A stretch of 64,000 nt of DNA from positions 1 through 64,000 of the forward strand of contig CAJNDS010002759.1 in the NCBI GenBank assembly GCA_905221605.1, in the 5' to 3' direction. The notes beneath the pieces were generated by a model. That model had not been told where the DNA came from. It saw only the letters and a list, made by a program, of their open reading frames with translations, and did no database searches. Both the position numbers and the translations under genes were made by a program. Position 1 is the first letter of the stretch. Each line of letters opens with the position of its first letter. Of this stretch, positions 50,154 through 61,977 are shown piece after piece. This DNA is from Symbiodinium natans (taxonomy: Eukaryota > Sar > Dinophyceae > Suessiales > Symbiodiniaceae).

Positions 50154-51151
50154 ATGGCCACCGAGACGCTGAAGATTAGCGATGGCACCACCATGGAGAT
50201 CTGCAGGCTGCCGGATGTGGATGACGAAACGTGGGCGGAGGTGCGGGCCTATGTCGAGAGCAACCCAGACACCGCAAAGTCTTTGAAGAGCTTTGCCAAG
50301 AACCCCGATGCCATGAGGGGCTGGCTGCAGACCCAGGCCATCGCAGAGCACTACAGCGCCAAGATGGCCAAAGGCGACACACCGGTCCAAGACAAGGTCA
50401 AGTCCTTGGAGTCCGATCCTGAGTTGGCGGCTATCTTCGAGGACATCAAGAAGAACGGCATGGAAGCAGCCATGAAGTACTACCAGGACGAAGAGTTGAT
50501 GTTGAAGATCAGTCAGAAGATGGGCGGCCTGCCTTCCGAACTTCAGCCGGTGCTCCAGAAGATTGAGGACACGTCCTTGACCCTGCACGAGGCTGCCAAG
50601 AAGGGTGATCTTGCAGCTGTCCAGCAGTTCTTGGACAAGAACAAGCCCTTGGATGCCCAGGACCACAAGGGCATCACCCCGCTCGGCTATGCCATCGGTG
50701 CCAACCGCCTCTTGGCACAAACGCCCGGCAGTTTGGACACTTGTTTCCTTAGAATGATCAAAAGATGCACGAAGTTTGCTGACCGAAAGTGCTGACGAGG
50801 TATCGCCGTGGTGAAGAAGCTCTTGGACAGCAGGGCCAATCCGTACGCCGTGGACAGCAGCGGCAACAGCGGCCTGCACTATGCTGCCGGCTACGGCCGA
50901 AAGGAGCTCCTGGAGTACCTTCTCAAGGTGCAGGGTTCGAGAGCCTAATGAGGGGCTTACTGGAGCTTTTGCAAGGGATTGGATGATCGGAACCTCCACC
51001 TCCTTGAAGAAGCACTAAGCCACTAAGCCTCCGCAAGGTCGGGGCCAACGTCAGCCAGCCCAACGCACAGGGTATGACACCCTTGGCTGCGGCAACGCAG
51101 AATCGGCAGGAGGCCACCATGCAAATCCTGAAGGCACATGGCGCACAGTGA
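50154..51151 (+). CDS. AKR2-like STI1/ankyrin chaperone, copy 2
   Basis: Introns at 50707-50799 (GC-AG) and 50928-51037 (GT-AG). Predicted protein is identical to copy 1. Distinguishing silent codons: Ala105 GCA (shared with copy 4) and Pro199 CCG (shared with copy 5). Reading through intron 1 instead of splicing gives a 242-residue open frame that would lose three ankyrin repeats; this follows from intron 1 lacking an early in-frame stop. Confidence 0.88.
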
Positions 51152-51640
51152 GGGCGTGGGAAATTACCCACAGCCGTTTCCCTTGCGCCGGGAATTCGGA
51201 GTTTCATCGGGGAGATTTTTTTGTAGTTAATGGATTCCGGCCAGCTCGTGTGCTGTGTGGCTTTCAGCACAAGTCATGCAGACGGGGGCTGGCTACTATA
51301 GAATCCAGGATTTAAGCCGCGCTTCTCAAAGGCGTGGTGCCGTTCATCTCATTGCTAAGCCTGGCGAAGCCTGCACCCGAGTGCAAAGCACCAGCAGTCT
51401 GAAAAGTGCGCCGGGGGACACTGTGGGAGGTTGCGCGCGGGCTGCGGCTGAGGTCTTGAGATTGCAGCTCAGTGCCATGAACTAGCCCAGGGTCCAGATG
51501 GCGCGCTGAGCGGCGCAAGCTTTCCGCTTGAACGCCGCACCGGGAAGGCCACAATGCCCCACAGAAGCTTGAAATGGCCAAGGCTCAAAGAGCAAGAGCA
51601 TTCTTTGTACCCGTTTGTCCGATTCCCTTGTACTGCCAGA

Positions 51641-52638
51641 ATGGCCACCGAGACGCTGAAGATTAGCGATGGCACCACCATGGAGATCTGCAGGCTGCCG
51701 GATGTGGATGACGAAACGTGGGCGGAGGTGCGGGCCTATGTCGAGAGCAACCCAGACACCGCAAAGTCTTTGAAGAGCTTTGCCAAGAACCCCGATGCCA
51801 TGAGGGGCTGGCTGCAGACCCAGGCCATCGCAGAGCACTACAGCGCCAAGATGGCCAAAGGCGACACACCGGTCCAAGACAAGGTCAAGTCCTTGGAGTC
51901 CGATCCTGAGTTGGCGGCTATCTTCGAGGACATCAAGAAGAACGGCATGGAAGCGGCCATGAAGTACTACCAGGACGAAGAGTTGATGTTGAAGATCAGT
52001 CAGAAGATGGGCGGCCTGCCTTCCGAACTTCAGCCGGTGCTCCAGAAGATTGAGGACACGTCCTTGACCCTGCACGAGGCTGCCAAGAAGGGTGATCTTG
52101 CAGCTGTCCAGCAGTTCTTGGACAAGAACAAGCCCTTGGATGCCCAGGACCACAAGGGCATCACCCCGCTCGGTTATGCCATCGGTGCCAACCGCCTCTT
52201 GGCACAAACGCCCAGCAGTTTGGGCACTTGTTTCCTTAGAATGATCAAAAGATGCACGAAGTTTGCTGACCGAAAGTGCTGACGAGGTATCGCCGTGGTG
52301 AAGAAGCTCTTGGACAGCAGGGCCAATCCATACGCCGTGGACAGCAGCGGCAACAGCGGCCTGCACTATGCTGCCGGCTACGGCCGAAAGGAGCTCCTGG
52401 AGTACCTTCTCAAGGTGCAGGGTTCGAGAGCCTAATGAGGGGCTTACTGGAGCTTTTGTAAGGGATTGGATGATCGGAACCTCCACCTCCTTGAAGAAGC
52501 ACTAAGCCACTAAGCCTCCGCAAGGTCGGGGCCAACGTCAGCCAGCCCAACGCACAGGGTATGACACCCTTGGCTGCGGCAACGCAGAATCGGCAGGAGG
52601 CCACCATGCAAATCCTGAAGGCACATGGCGCACAGTGA
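51641..52638 (+). CDS. AKR2-like STI1/ankyrin chaperone, copy 3
   Basis: Introns at 52194-52286 and 52415-52524. Same predicted protein. Silent markers: Gly178 GGT (unique) and Pro199 CCA (unique). The upstream in-frame extension has Thr where copies 1 and 2 have Ala. From this copy's 3' flank on, the word CCAGTGCGCC replaces CCCTTGCGCC (copies 3-5). Confidence 0.88.
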
Positions 52639-53017
52639 GGGCGTGGGAAATTACCCACAGCCGTTTCCAGTGCGCCGGGAATTCGGAGTTTCATCGGGGA
52701 GATTTTTTTGTAGTTAATGGATTCCGGCCAGCTCGTGTGCTGTGTGGCTTTCAGCACAAGTCATGCAGACGGGGGCTGGCTACTATAGAATCCAGGATTT
52801 AATCCGCGCTTCTCAAAGGCGTGGTGCCGTTCATCTCATTGCTAAGCCTGGCGAAGCCTGCACCCGAGTGCAAAGCACCAGCAGTCTGAAAAAAAGCTTT
52901 CCGCTTGAACGCCGCACCGGGAAGGCCACAATGCCCCACAGAAGCTTGAAATGGCCAAGGCTCAAAGAGCAAGAGCATTCTTTGTACCCGTTTGTCCGAT
53001 TCCCTTGTACTGCCAGA

Positions 53018-54015
53018 ATGGCCACCGAGACGCTGAAGATTAGCGATGGCACCACCATGGAGATCTGCAGGCTGCCGGATGTGGATGACGAAACGTGGGC
53101 GGAGGTGCGGGCCTATGTCGAGAGCAACCCAGACACCGCAAAGTCTTTGAAGAGCTTTGCCAAGAACCCCGATGCCATGAGGGGCTGGCTGCAGACCCAG
53201 GCCATCGCAGAGCACTACAGCGCCAAGATGGCCAAAGGCGACACACCGGTCCAAGACAAGGTCAAGTCCTTGGAGTCCGATCCTGAGTTGGCGGCTATCT
53301 TCGAGGACATCAAGAAGAACGGCATGGAAGCAGCCATGAAGTACTACCAGGACGAAGAGTTGATGTTGAAGATCAGTCAGAAGATGGGCGGCCTGCCTTC
53401 CGAACTTCAGCCGGTGCTCCAGAAGATTGAGGACACGTCCTTGACCCTGCACGAGGCTGCCAAGAAGGGTGATCTTGCAGCTGTCCAGCAGTTCTTGGAC
53501 AAGAACAAGCCCTTGGATGCCCAGGACCACAAGGGCATCACCCCGCTCGGCTATGCCATCGGTGCCAACCGCCTCTTGGCACAAACGCCCGGCAGTTTGG
53601 GCACTTGTTTCCTTAGAATGATCAAAAGATGCACGAAGTTTGCTGACCGAAAGTGCTGACGAGGTATCGCCGTGGTGAAGAAGCTCTTGGACAGCAGGGC
53701 CAATCCCTACGCCGTGGACAGCAGCGGCAACAGCGGCCTGCACTATGCTGCCGGCTACGGCCGAAAGGAGCTCCTGGAGTACCTTCTCAAGGTGCAGGGT
53801 TCGAGAGCCTAATGAGGGGCTTACTGGAGCTTTTGTAAGGGATTGGATGATCGGAACCTCCACCTCCTTGAAGAAGCACTAAGCCACTAAGCCTCCGCAA
53901 GGTCGGGGCCAACGTCAGCCAGCCCAACGCACAGGGTATGACGCCCTTGGCTGCGGCAACGCAGAATCGGCAGGAGGCCACCATGCAAATCCTGAAGGCA
54001 CATGGCGCACAGTGA
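53018..54015 (+). CDS. AKR2-like STI1/ankyrin chaperone, copy 4 (shortened spacer)
   Basis: Introns at 53571-53663 and 53792-53901. Same predicted protein. The spacer just upstream lacks about 110 bp present in all other spacers (the GTGCGCCGGGGGACACTG to GCGGCGC block). This joins the upstream spacer frame to the gene, so the open frame extends back to 52742 (305 residues to the intron-1 stop). Ala105 is GCA as in copy 2; the extension carries Thr as in copy 3. Confidence 0.87.
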
Positions 54016-54506
54016 GGGCGTGGGAAATTACCCACAGCCGTTTCCAGTGCGCCGGGAATTCGGAGTTTCATCGGGGAGATTTTTTTGTAGTTAATGGATT
54101 CCGGCCAGCTCGTGTGCTGTGTGGCTTTCAGCACAAGTCATGCAGACGGGGGCTGGCTACTATAGAATCCAGGATTTAATCCGCGCTTCTCAAAAAGGCG
54201 TGGTGCCGTTCATCTCATTGCTAAGCCTGGCGATGCCTGCACCCGAGTGCAAAGCACCAGCAGTCTGAAAAGTGCGCCGGGGGACACTGTGGGAGGTTGC
54301 GCGCGGGCTGCGGCTGAGGTCTTGAGATTGCAGCTCAGTGCCATGCACTAGCCCAGGGTCCAGATGGCGCGCTGAGCGGCGCAAGCTTTCCGCTTGAACG
54401 CCGCACCGGGAAGGCCACAATGCCCCACAGAAGCTTGAAATGGCCAAGGCTCAAAGAGCAAGAGCATTCTTTGTACCCGTTTGTCCGATTCCCTTGTGCT
54501 GCCAGA

Positions 54507-55504
54507 ATGGCCACCGAGACGCTGAAGATTAGCGATGGCACCACCATGGAGATCTGCAGGCTGCCGGATGTGGATGACGAAACGTGGGCGGAGGTGCGGG
54601 CCTATGTCGAGAGCAACCCAGACACCGCAAAGTCTTTGAAGAGCTTTGCCAAGAACCCCGATGCCATGAGGGGCTGGCTGCAGACCCAGGCCATCGCAGA
54701 GCACTACAGCGCCAAGATGGCCAAAGGCGACACACCGGTCCAAGACAAGGTCAAGTCCTTGGAGTCCGATCCTGAGTTGGCGGCTATCTTCGAGGACATC
54801 AAGAAGAACGGCATGGAAGCGGCCATGAAGTACTACCAGGACGAAGAGTTGATGTTGAAGATCAGTCAGAAGATGGGCGGCCTGCCTTCCGAACTTCAGC
54901 CGGTGCTCCAGAAGATTGAGGACACGTCCTTGACCCTGCACGAGGCTGCCAAGAAGGGTGATCTTGCAGCTGTCCAGCAGTTCTTGGACAAGAACAAGCC
55001 CTTGGATGCCCAGGACCACAAGGGCATCACCCCGCTCGGCTATGCCATCGGTGCCAACCGCCTCTTGTCACAAACGCCCGGCAGTTTGGACACTTGTTTC
55101 CTTAGAATGATCAAAAGATGCACGAAGTTTGCTGACCGAAAGTGCTGACGAGGTATCGCCGTGGTGAAGAAGCTCTTGGACAGCAGGGCCAATCCGTACG
55201 CCGTGGACAGCAGCGGCAACAGCGGCCTGCACTATGCTGCCGGCTACGGCCGAAAGGAGCTCCTGGAGTACCTTCTCAAGGTGCAGGGTTCGAGAGCCTA
55301 ATGAGGGGCTTACTGGAGCTTTTGTAAGGGATTGGATGATCGGAACCTCCACCTCCTTGAAGAAGCACTAAGCCACTAAGCCTCCGCAAGGTCGGGGCCA
55401 ACGTCAGCCAGCCCAACGCACAGGGTATGACGCCCTTGGCTGCGGCAACGCAGAATCGGCAGGAGGCCACCATGCAAATCCTGAAGGCACATGGCGCACA
55501 GTGA
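54507..55504 (+). CDS. AKR2-like STI1/ankyrin chaperone, copy 5
   Basis: Introns at 55060-55152 and 55281-55390. Same predicted protein. Pro199 is CCG as in copy 2 and Thr241 is ACG as in copies 4-7. The upstream spacer has two extra A in a CAAAAAGG run compared with most copies, explaining the 1489-bp period. Intron 1 has a unique G-to-T change (TTGTCAC). Confidence 0.88.
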
Positions 55505-55996
55505 GGGCGTGGGAAATTACCCACAGCCGTTTCCAGTGCGCCGGGAATTCGGAGTTTCATCGGGGAGAATTTTTTTGTAGTTAATGGATTCCGGCCAGCT
55601 CGTGTGCTGTGTGGCTTTCAGCACAAGTCATGCAGACGGGGGCTGGCTACTATAGAATCCAGGATTTAATCCGCGCTTCTCAAAAAGGCGTGGTGCCGTT
55701 CATCTCATTGCTAAGCCTGGCGAAGCCTGCACCCGAGTGCAAAGCACCAGCAGTCTGAAAAGTGCGCCGGGGGACACTGTGGGAGGTTGCGCGCGGGCTG
55801 CGGCTGAGGTCTTGAGATTGCAGCTCAGTGCCATGCACTAGCCCAGGGTCCAGATGGCGCGCTGAGCGGCGCAAGCTTTCCGCTTGAACGCCGCACCGGG
55901 AAGGCCACAATGCCCCACAGAAGCTTGAAATGGCCAAGGCTCAAAGAGCAAGAGCATTCTTTGTACCCGTTTGTCCGATTCCCTTGTGCTGCCAGA

Positions 55997-56994
55997 ATGG
56001 CCACCGAGACGCTGAAGATTAGCGATGGCACCACCATGGAGATCTGCAGGCTGCCGGATGTGGATGACGAAACGTGGGCGGAGGTGCGGGCCTATGTCGA
56101 GAGCAACCCAGACACCGCAAAGTCTTTGAAGAGCTTTGCCAAGAACCCCGATGCCATGAGGGGCTGGCTGCAGACCCAGGCCATCGCAGAGCACTACAGC
56201 GCCAAGATGGCCAAAGGCGACACACCGGTCCAAGACAAGGTCAAGTCCTTGGAGTCCGATCCTGAGTTGGCGGCTATCTTCGAGGACATCAAGAAGAACG
56301 GCATGGAAGCGGCCATGAAGTACTACCAGGACGAAGAGTTGATGTTGAAGATCAGTCAGAAGATGGGCGGCCTGCCTTCCGAGCTTCAGCCGGTGCTCCA
56401 GAAGATTGAGGACACGTCCTTGACCCTGCACGAGGCTGCCAAGAAGGGTGATCTTGCAGCTGTCCAGCAGTTCTTGGACAAGAACAAGCCCTTGGATGCC
56501 CAGGACCACAAGGGCATCACCCCGCTCGGCTATGCCATCGGTGCCAACCGCCTCTTGGCACAAACGCCCGGCAGTTTGGGCACTTGTTTCCTTAGAATGC
56601 TCAAAAGATGCACGAAGTTTGCTGACCGGAAGTGCTGACGAGGTATCGCCGTGGTGAAGAAGCTCTTGGACAGCAGGGCCAATCCCTACGCCGTGGACAG
56701 CAGCGGCAACAGCGGCCTGCACTATGCTGCCGGCTACGGCCGAAAGGAGCTCCTGGAGTACCTTCTCAAGGTGCAGGGTTCGAGAGCCTAATGAGGGGCT
56801 TACTGGAGCTTTTGTAAGGGATTGGATGATCGGAACCTCCACCTCCTTGAAGAAGCACTAAGCCACTAAGCCTCCGCAAGGTCGGGGCCAACGTCAGCCA
56901 GCCCAACGCACAGGGTATGACGCCCTTGGCTGCGGCAACGCAGAATCGGCAGGAGGCCACCATGCAAATCCTGAAGGCACATGGCGCACAGTGA
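55997..56994 (+). CDS. AKR2-like STI1/ankyrin chaperone, copy 6
   Basis: Introns at 56550-56642 and 56771-56880. Same predicted protein. Glu129 is GAG (unique; GAA elsewhere). Intron 1 shares with copy 1 the variant that would read Leu instead of Ile if translated. Confidence 0.88.
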
Positions 56995-57483
56995 GGGCGT
57001 GGGAAATTACCCACAGCCGTTTCCCTTGCGCCGGGAATTCGGAGTTTCATCGGGGAGTTTTTTTTGTAGTTAATGGATTCCGGCCAGCTCGTGTGCTGTG
57101 TGGCTTTCAGCACAAGTCATGCAGACGGGGGCTGGCTACTATAGAATCCAGGATTTAATCCGCGCTTCTCAAAGGCGTGGTGCCGTTCATCTCATTGCTA
57201 AGCCTGGCGATGCCTGCACCCGAGTGCAAAGCACCAGCAGTCTGAAAAGTGCGCCGGGGGACACTGTGGGAGGTTGCGCGCGGGCTGCGGCTGAGGTCTT
57301 GAGATTGCAGCTCAGTGCCATGCACTAGCCCAGGGTCCAGATGGCGCGCTGAGCGGCGCAAGCTTTCCGCTTGAACGCCGCACCGGGAAGGCCACAATGC
57401 CCCACAGAAGCTTGAAATGGCCAAGGCTCAAAGAGCAAGAGCATTCTTTGTACCCGTTTGTCCGATTCCCTTGTGCTGCCAGA

Positions 57484-58481
57484 ATGGCCACCGAGACGCT
57501 GAAGATTAGCGATGGCACCACCATGGAGATCTGCAGGCTGCCGGATGTGGATGACGAAACGTGGGCGGAGGTGCGGGCCTATGTCGAGAGCAACCCAGAC
57601 ACCGCAAAGTCTTTGAAGAGCTTTGCCAAGAACCCCGATGCCATGAGGGGTTGGCTGCAGACCCAGGCCATCGCAGAGCACTACAGCGCCAAGATGGCCA
57701 AAGGCGACACACCGGTCCAAGACAAGGTCAAGTCCTTGGAGTCCGATCCTGAGTTGGCGGCTATCTTCGAGGACATCAAGAAGAACGGCATGGAAGCGGC
57801 CATGAAGTACTACCAGGACGAAGAGTTGATGTTGAAGATCAGTCAGAAGATGGGCGGCCTGCCTTCCGAACTTCAGCCGGTGCTCCAGAAGATTGAGGAC
57901 ACGTCCTTGACCCTGCACGAGGCTGCCAAGAAGGGTGATCTTGCAGCTGTCCAGCAGTTCTTGGACAAGAACAAGCCCTTGGATGCCCAGGACCACAAGG
58001 GCATCACCCCGCTCGGCTATGCCATCGGTGCCAACCGCCTCTTGGCACAAATGCCCGGCAGTTTGGGCACTTGTTTCCTTAGAATGATCAAAAGATGCAC
58101 GAAGTTTGCTGACCGGAAGTGCTGACGAGGTATCGCCGTGGTGAAGAAGCTCTTGGACAGCAGGGCCAATCCCTACGCCGTGGACAGCAGCGGCAACAGC
58201 GGCCTGCACTATGCTGCCGGCTACGGCCGAAAGGAGCTCCTGGAGTACCTTCTCAAGGTGCAGGGTTCGAGAGCCTAATGAGGGGCTTACTGGAGCTTTT
58301 GTAAGGGATTGGATGATCGGAACCTCCACCTCCTTGAAGAAGCACTAAGCCACTAAGCCTCCGCAAGGTCGGGGCCAACGTCAGCCAGCCCAACGCACAG
58401 GGTATGACGCCCTTGGCTGCGGCAACGCAGAATCGGCAGGAGGCCACCATGCAAATCCTGAAGGCACATGGCGCACAGTGA
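57484..58481 (+). CDS. AKR2-like STI1/ankyrin chaperone, copy 7 (last)
   Basis: Introns at 58037-58129 and 58258-58367. Same predicted protein. Gly56 is GGT as in copy 1. Its 3' flank keeps most of a spacer, including the T-run near 58550, but the array breaks off near 58825 with no eighth gene. Confidence 0.88.
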
Positions 58482-58829
58482 GGGCGTGGGAAATTACCCA
58501 CAGCCGTTTCCCTTGCGCCGGGAATTCGGAGTTTCATCGGGGGGATTTTTTTGTAGTTAATGGATTCCGGCCAGCTCGTGTGCTGTGTGGCTTTCAGCAC
58601 AAGTCATGCAGACGGGGGCTGGCTACTATAGAATCCAGGATTTAATCCGCGCTTCTCAAAGGCGTGGTGCCGTTCATCTCATTGCTAAGCCTGGCGAAGC
58701 CTGCACCCGAGTGCAAAGCACCAGCAGTCTGAAAAGTGCGCCGGGGGACACTGTGGGAGGTTGCGCGCGGGCTGCGGCTGAGGTCTTGAGATCGCGGCTC
58801 AGTGCCATCCAGATGGCATGCTGAGGGGG

Positions 58830-61800
58830 GTCGTTGTAACTTTGGGGCTTCAGTGCATGTTTTGAGGAGAACTGCCTTCCCGAAGCCCTGGGTCTCACTA
58901 CAGTATGGGCTGAGGCTGTCCAGCCTGTGACCGGGAGAACACCTCGATACTCGATCTTCGGCTGGTTCCTTGGCCACAAACCACGAGTTGTGTCGGGGAC
59001 TCGCTGTGATCAGAGTGACACGAGAGAAATGGAGATATGAGTGAGAATGAGTTCTTGTAGATTTTGAGAGGAAGAAGCTTCCAAAGCTCCAAAGCGCGTT
59101 TCACTGAGCACCCAAGCGCAGCAGCAGGTTCCTGCGGCCAGGCGGGGGGGGGTGGGGGGGGGGAGGCGGCAGGGTGTGGAGGGGGGGGGGAGTTCGCATG
59201 CGCCTCCTCTCTTACTCTCTCTCTCTCTCTCTCGCTCACGTCACTCTCTCACTCTCACACTCACTCTCACTCTCCCACTCTCTCTCCCGAACGACATGTA
59301 CGTTTTGGTTTAAAGTAGAGGCTCGGTGGGAGGAATCTAGCAAACTATGCTTAGATGTTTGTGTACTGTTTGTTTTGCGATTGATCATCTTGGAGTCGCG
59401 GGTGGTTTTTTGAGGATTCTCGGGTTGGATGCGCTAGTTTTAAGATGTTAGGCAGCATGCCTGGCATCACTGAATCCGAGGGGTCCAGGTTTCAAGGATG
59501 CGGCTCAGGAGCACTTGGCATCACGCGGGTTTCACCATGGCAGCAGACGGACTTCACCCCGCTCAAGCTGCGAACCCCCGCTTGCTCCCGAATCTCGTCC
59601 AAGCTCACAATATCCCCCTAGAATGTTCCCCAATCATCCCCAATCCTAATCCCAACTCCACATCAGCTTCAGGCAAGCTCTACAGCCTGGAGAGCGGCTG
59701 TTGATCCTGACGACTTTGTAGAGTTTGCGTAGTTCTTGCAGATTCTTGCGTCTGCGTACTTGAGGGATAGTAGTTCGGGCCAAGTTGTGAATTTCTCAAG
59801 CTTCGAGAGTTCGCGGGTGGTGGACATTACGTTGGATCTTTGTCTGGCCTCTGCGGGCTTTGGCAGACAACAGCGTTAGAACCGCAAGAACGGCTCTTGC
59901 TGCCGGGATATGGCTGGACTCTATGGGCTTTTCTGCCCTAGGAGGATTCAGCAGGCGACGGCTAAAACACGGCTAAAACTGAGCCGATTCGGAAAAAAGC
60001 CTTGCCCGGGGCTTTTGGGGGCTTTCTGAGTGTGTTGCTCCTGGTTCCAGGAAGGCCCAAGGGGTTGGAAAGTTGCATGGGTTGAAGAAATGTTGAAAAA
60101 GCGCATGTACGTACACGAAGTAACTACACTTTGGGTGCATGTGCTTCTTCCCCGAAGTCTACTTCTCCGCAGCTTTTGGGCTGAGGTGGATGGGCATGCC
60201 TTCGAGGGCTGTACATTTGACTGGATATCGGATGGAGCCCAGATCTCCAGCAGTCAAAGCTTTTGTGCCCCGTGTTCAGCCCGGGACATGTCCGTTTGCA
60301 GGGTCAGGACCCCGAAAAAATTGAGGCCGGGATCTGGGATGTTCAGAAACTGGGGAGATGGCTTCTTTTAAGGTCGCATTGAATTTCTACAGATTCTATA
60401 CAGGTATTGGCGGTATCCACTGATTGTCCTTTCGACCGTTCGCGCCGAGCTGGCTTCCCGCCATGCCTTGCGCGGCAAAAGTGCGGAAGAAGCGCAGCCC
60501 CCAATTTCCGTGCTGGGGGCTGCTGCCATTTTTTTCGACCCCTCGACCCCTCCATCAGCCTTGTCGGTCGAGTATGAGACATGACCACATGACTACCACA
60601 TGACTTGACACGACACAGAAGATTTTTGTGGCGATCTCTTCTCGGCAATGTCCTCTTTTCGAATTTTATCATCGAGTGTGGCCCAGGCTCTGCATCTGCT
60701 GCAACAACTGTGGTGACAACGAGGACGCATTTTGTGATGCCTGGTGGCACGGTGGTCAGCTGACGGTCATCTCATTTCGGCAAGAGACCAAAGAGGCCAA
60801 AGACCGCTCCGCCCGCAACCCGAGCGAAGCCTCTTACTGCTGTTGAAACCGAATTGCGACCCTCGGTCATCGAAACAGCTCGCTCCCGTTAAATTCGCTT
60901 GAGCGCCCACCCTCAGGAGTCCGGATCCGACACTGACTCAGAGAGTGGCTCCCGGGGATCCAGCGCATCCTTCTCCTCCTGCGATGAGCCGGCTGGCCCG
61001 AGTTCAGATGCAAGATGAAAGCTTTCACATGTCGAATCCGAGAGACTTTGGAAGTAAGGGGAATGCCAACAAGTATTTGTTGAATAGCTACACGAGCGCA
61101 CAGGGGCGGGTGAATCCGGGCGAACCACCTGACAATCACCGAGGGCAATGCCCCGCATTGTGCATTTGGAAGTGTATGATGCAGGGAGATTGTGGGAGCC
61201 ACCGCCTTGATAAGTGGCCTGAGAGGTTGCTTGCCATCGACTCACTCATTGAGCCTCGCAAAAATAGGGAAATTGGGGCTTGTGGGAGTATGGGAGCAAT
61301 GAGTGCTGAACGGAAAGGCAAACGCCCTGAATATGGCGGAGACTGAGGTCGGAGTGGGCTCTGGCTTCCTCGCCCCAGCCGCCAGGACCTCGGTGTGAGG
61401 ACCCCTTGCGCGCGGGCGAGCCGAGGGTTGAGGAGATGTGATGTCATCGGCAGATGTGACGAACCCAAAACTGTAGCAGCAGTTTGTCGGAGACCTTGAG
61501 CTGGAGAGCCTGGGGACTGCAACGTTCGGCGAACGAAAAGAAAGTTCTTTCTCTACATTTCCATAGGAAAGCTTCGACATTTTATTCGGAAATTTTCTAG
61601 CTTCTCTGCGTCTGCTTACATGTTTGTATAGGAAGCCTCGATTTTCCTCTACGTCTACGTTCACTATTTTTCTTGCACATCCTCCATATTTGATTCGGAA
61701 AACTTTTCTTTCCTCTACATTCTACAGTAACTTTACACGTATAGACAGACAGAAGGCAAGAACGAAAGAAAGAAAGAACTAAAGAAAGAAAGAAGTAAGG

Positions 61801-61970
61801 AAAGACACGAAGAAATAGCGGAATAAGGGAAGAAATAAAGATATAAAGACATGCTGAAGAAATAAAGAATAAAAGACATAAAGGTATAAGGAAAGAAAGA
61901 AAGAAAGGAAGCAAGAAAGAAAGGAACAAACAAAGAAAGAACAGAAAGAAACAAAGAACAAAAATGAATA
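58830..61970. other. No recognised gene; G-rich and CT-rich tracts
   Basis: 59140-59195 is a near-continuous poly-G stretch and 59213-59285 is CTCTCT/CACTCT-rich. A + frame at 60628-60846 is cysteine-rich (CICCNNCGDNEDAFC) but has no further support. 61740-61975 is a looser AAAGA/GAAAGA lead-in to the next array. Confidence 0.5.
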
Positions 61971-61977
61971 AAGAAAA

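Larger units (their letters stand above)
48546..58825 (+). repeat. Tandem array of seven AKR2-like gene units
   Basis: Seven head-to-tail units. The first in-frame ATG of the unit occurs at 48580, 50067, 51554, 52931, 54420, 55910 and 57397, giving periods of 1487, 1487, 1377, 1489, 1490 and 1487 bp. Homology starts in GCTTTCCGCTTGAACGCCGC near 48546 and ends in the spacer near 58825, where a 15-bp segment present in other spacers is missing. Copies look about 99% identical. Each unit is one three-exon gene plus a spacer of about 489 bp (379 bp before copy 4). Confidence 0.97.

Noticed and set aside
48502-58329. Long minus-strand open frames (223-354 residues) across each AKR2-like unit
   Set aside because: They lie antisense to the exons with matching STI1 and ankyrin motifs, cross the introns, and recur only because the units are nearly identical. 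Composition (Leu, Val, Gln, His) is that of a frame shadow.
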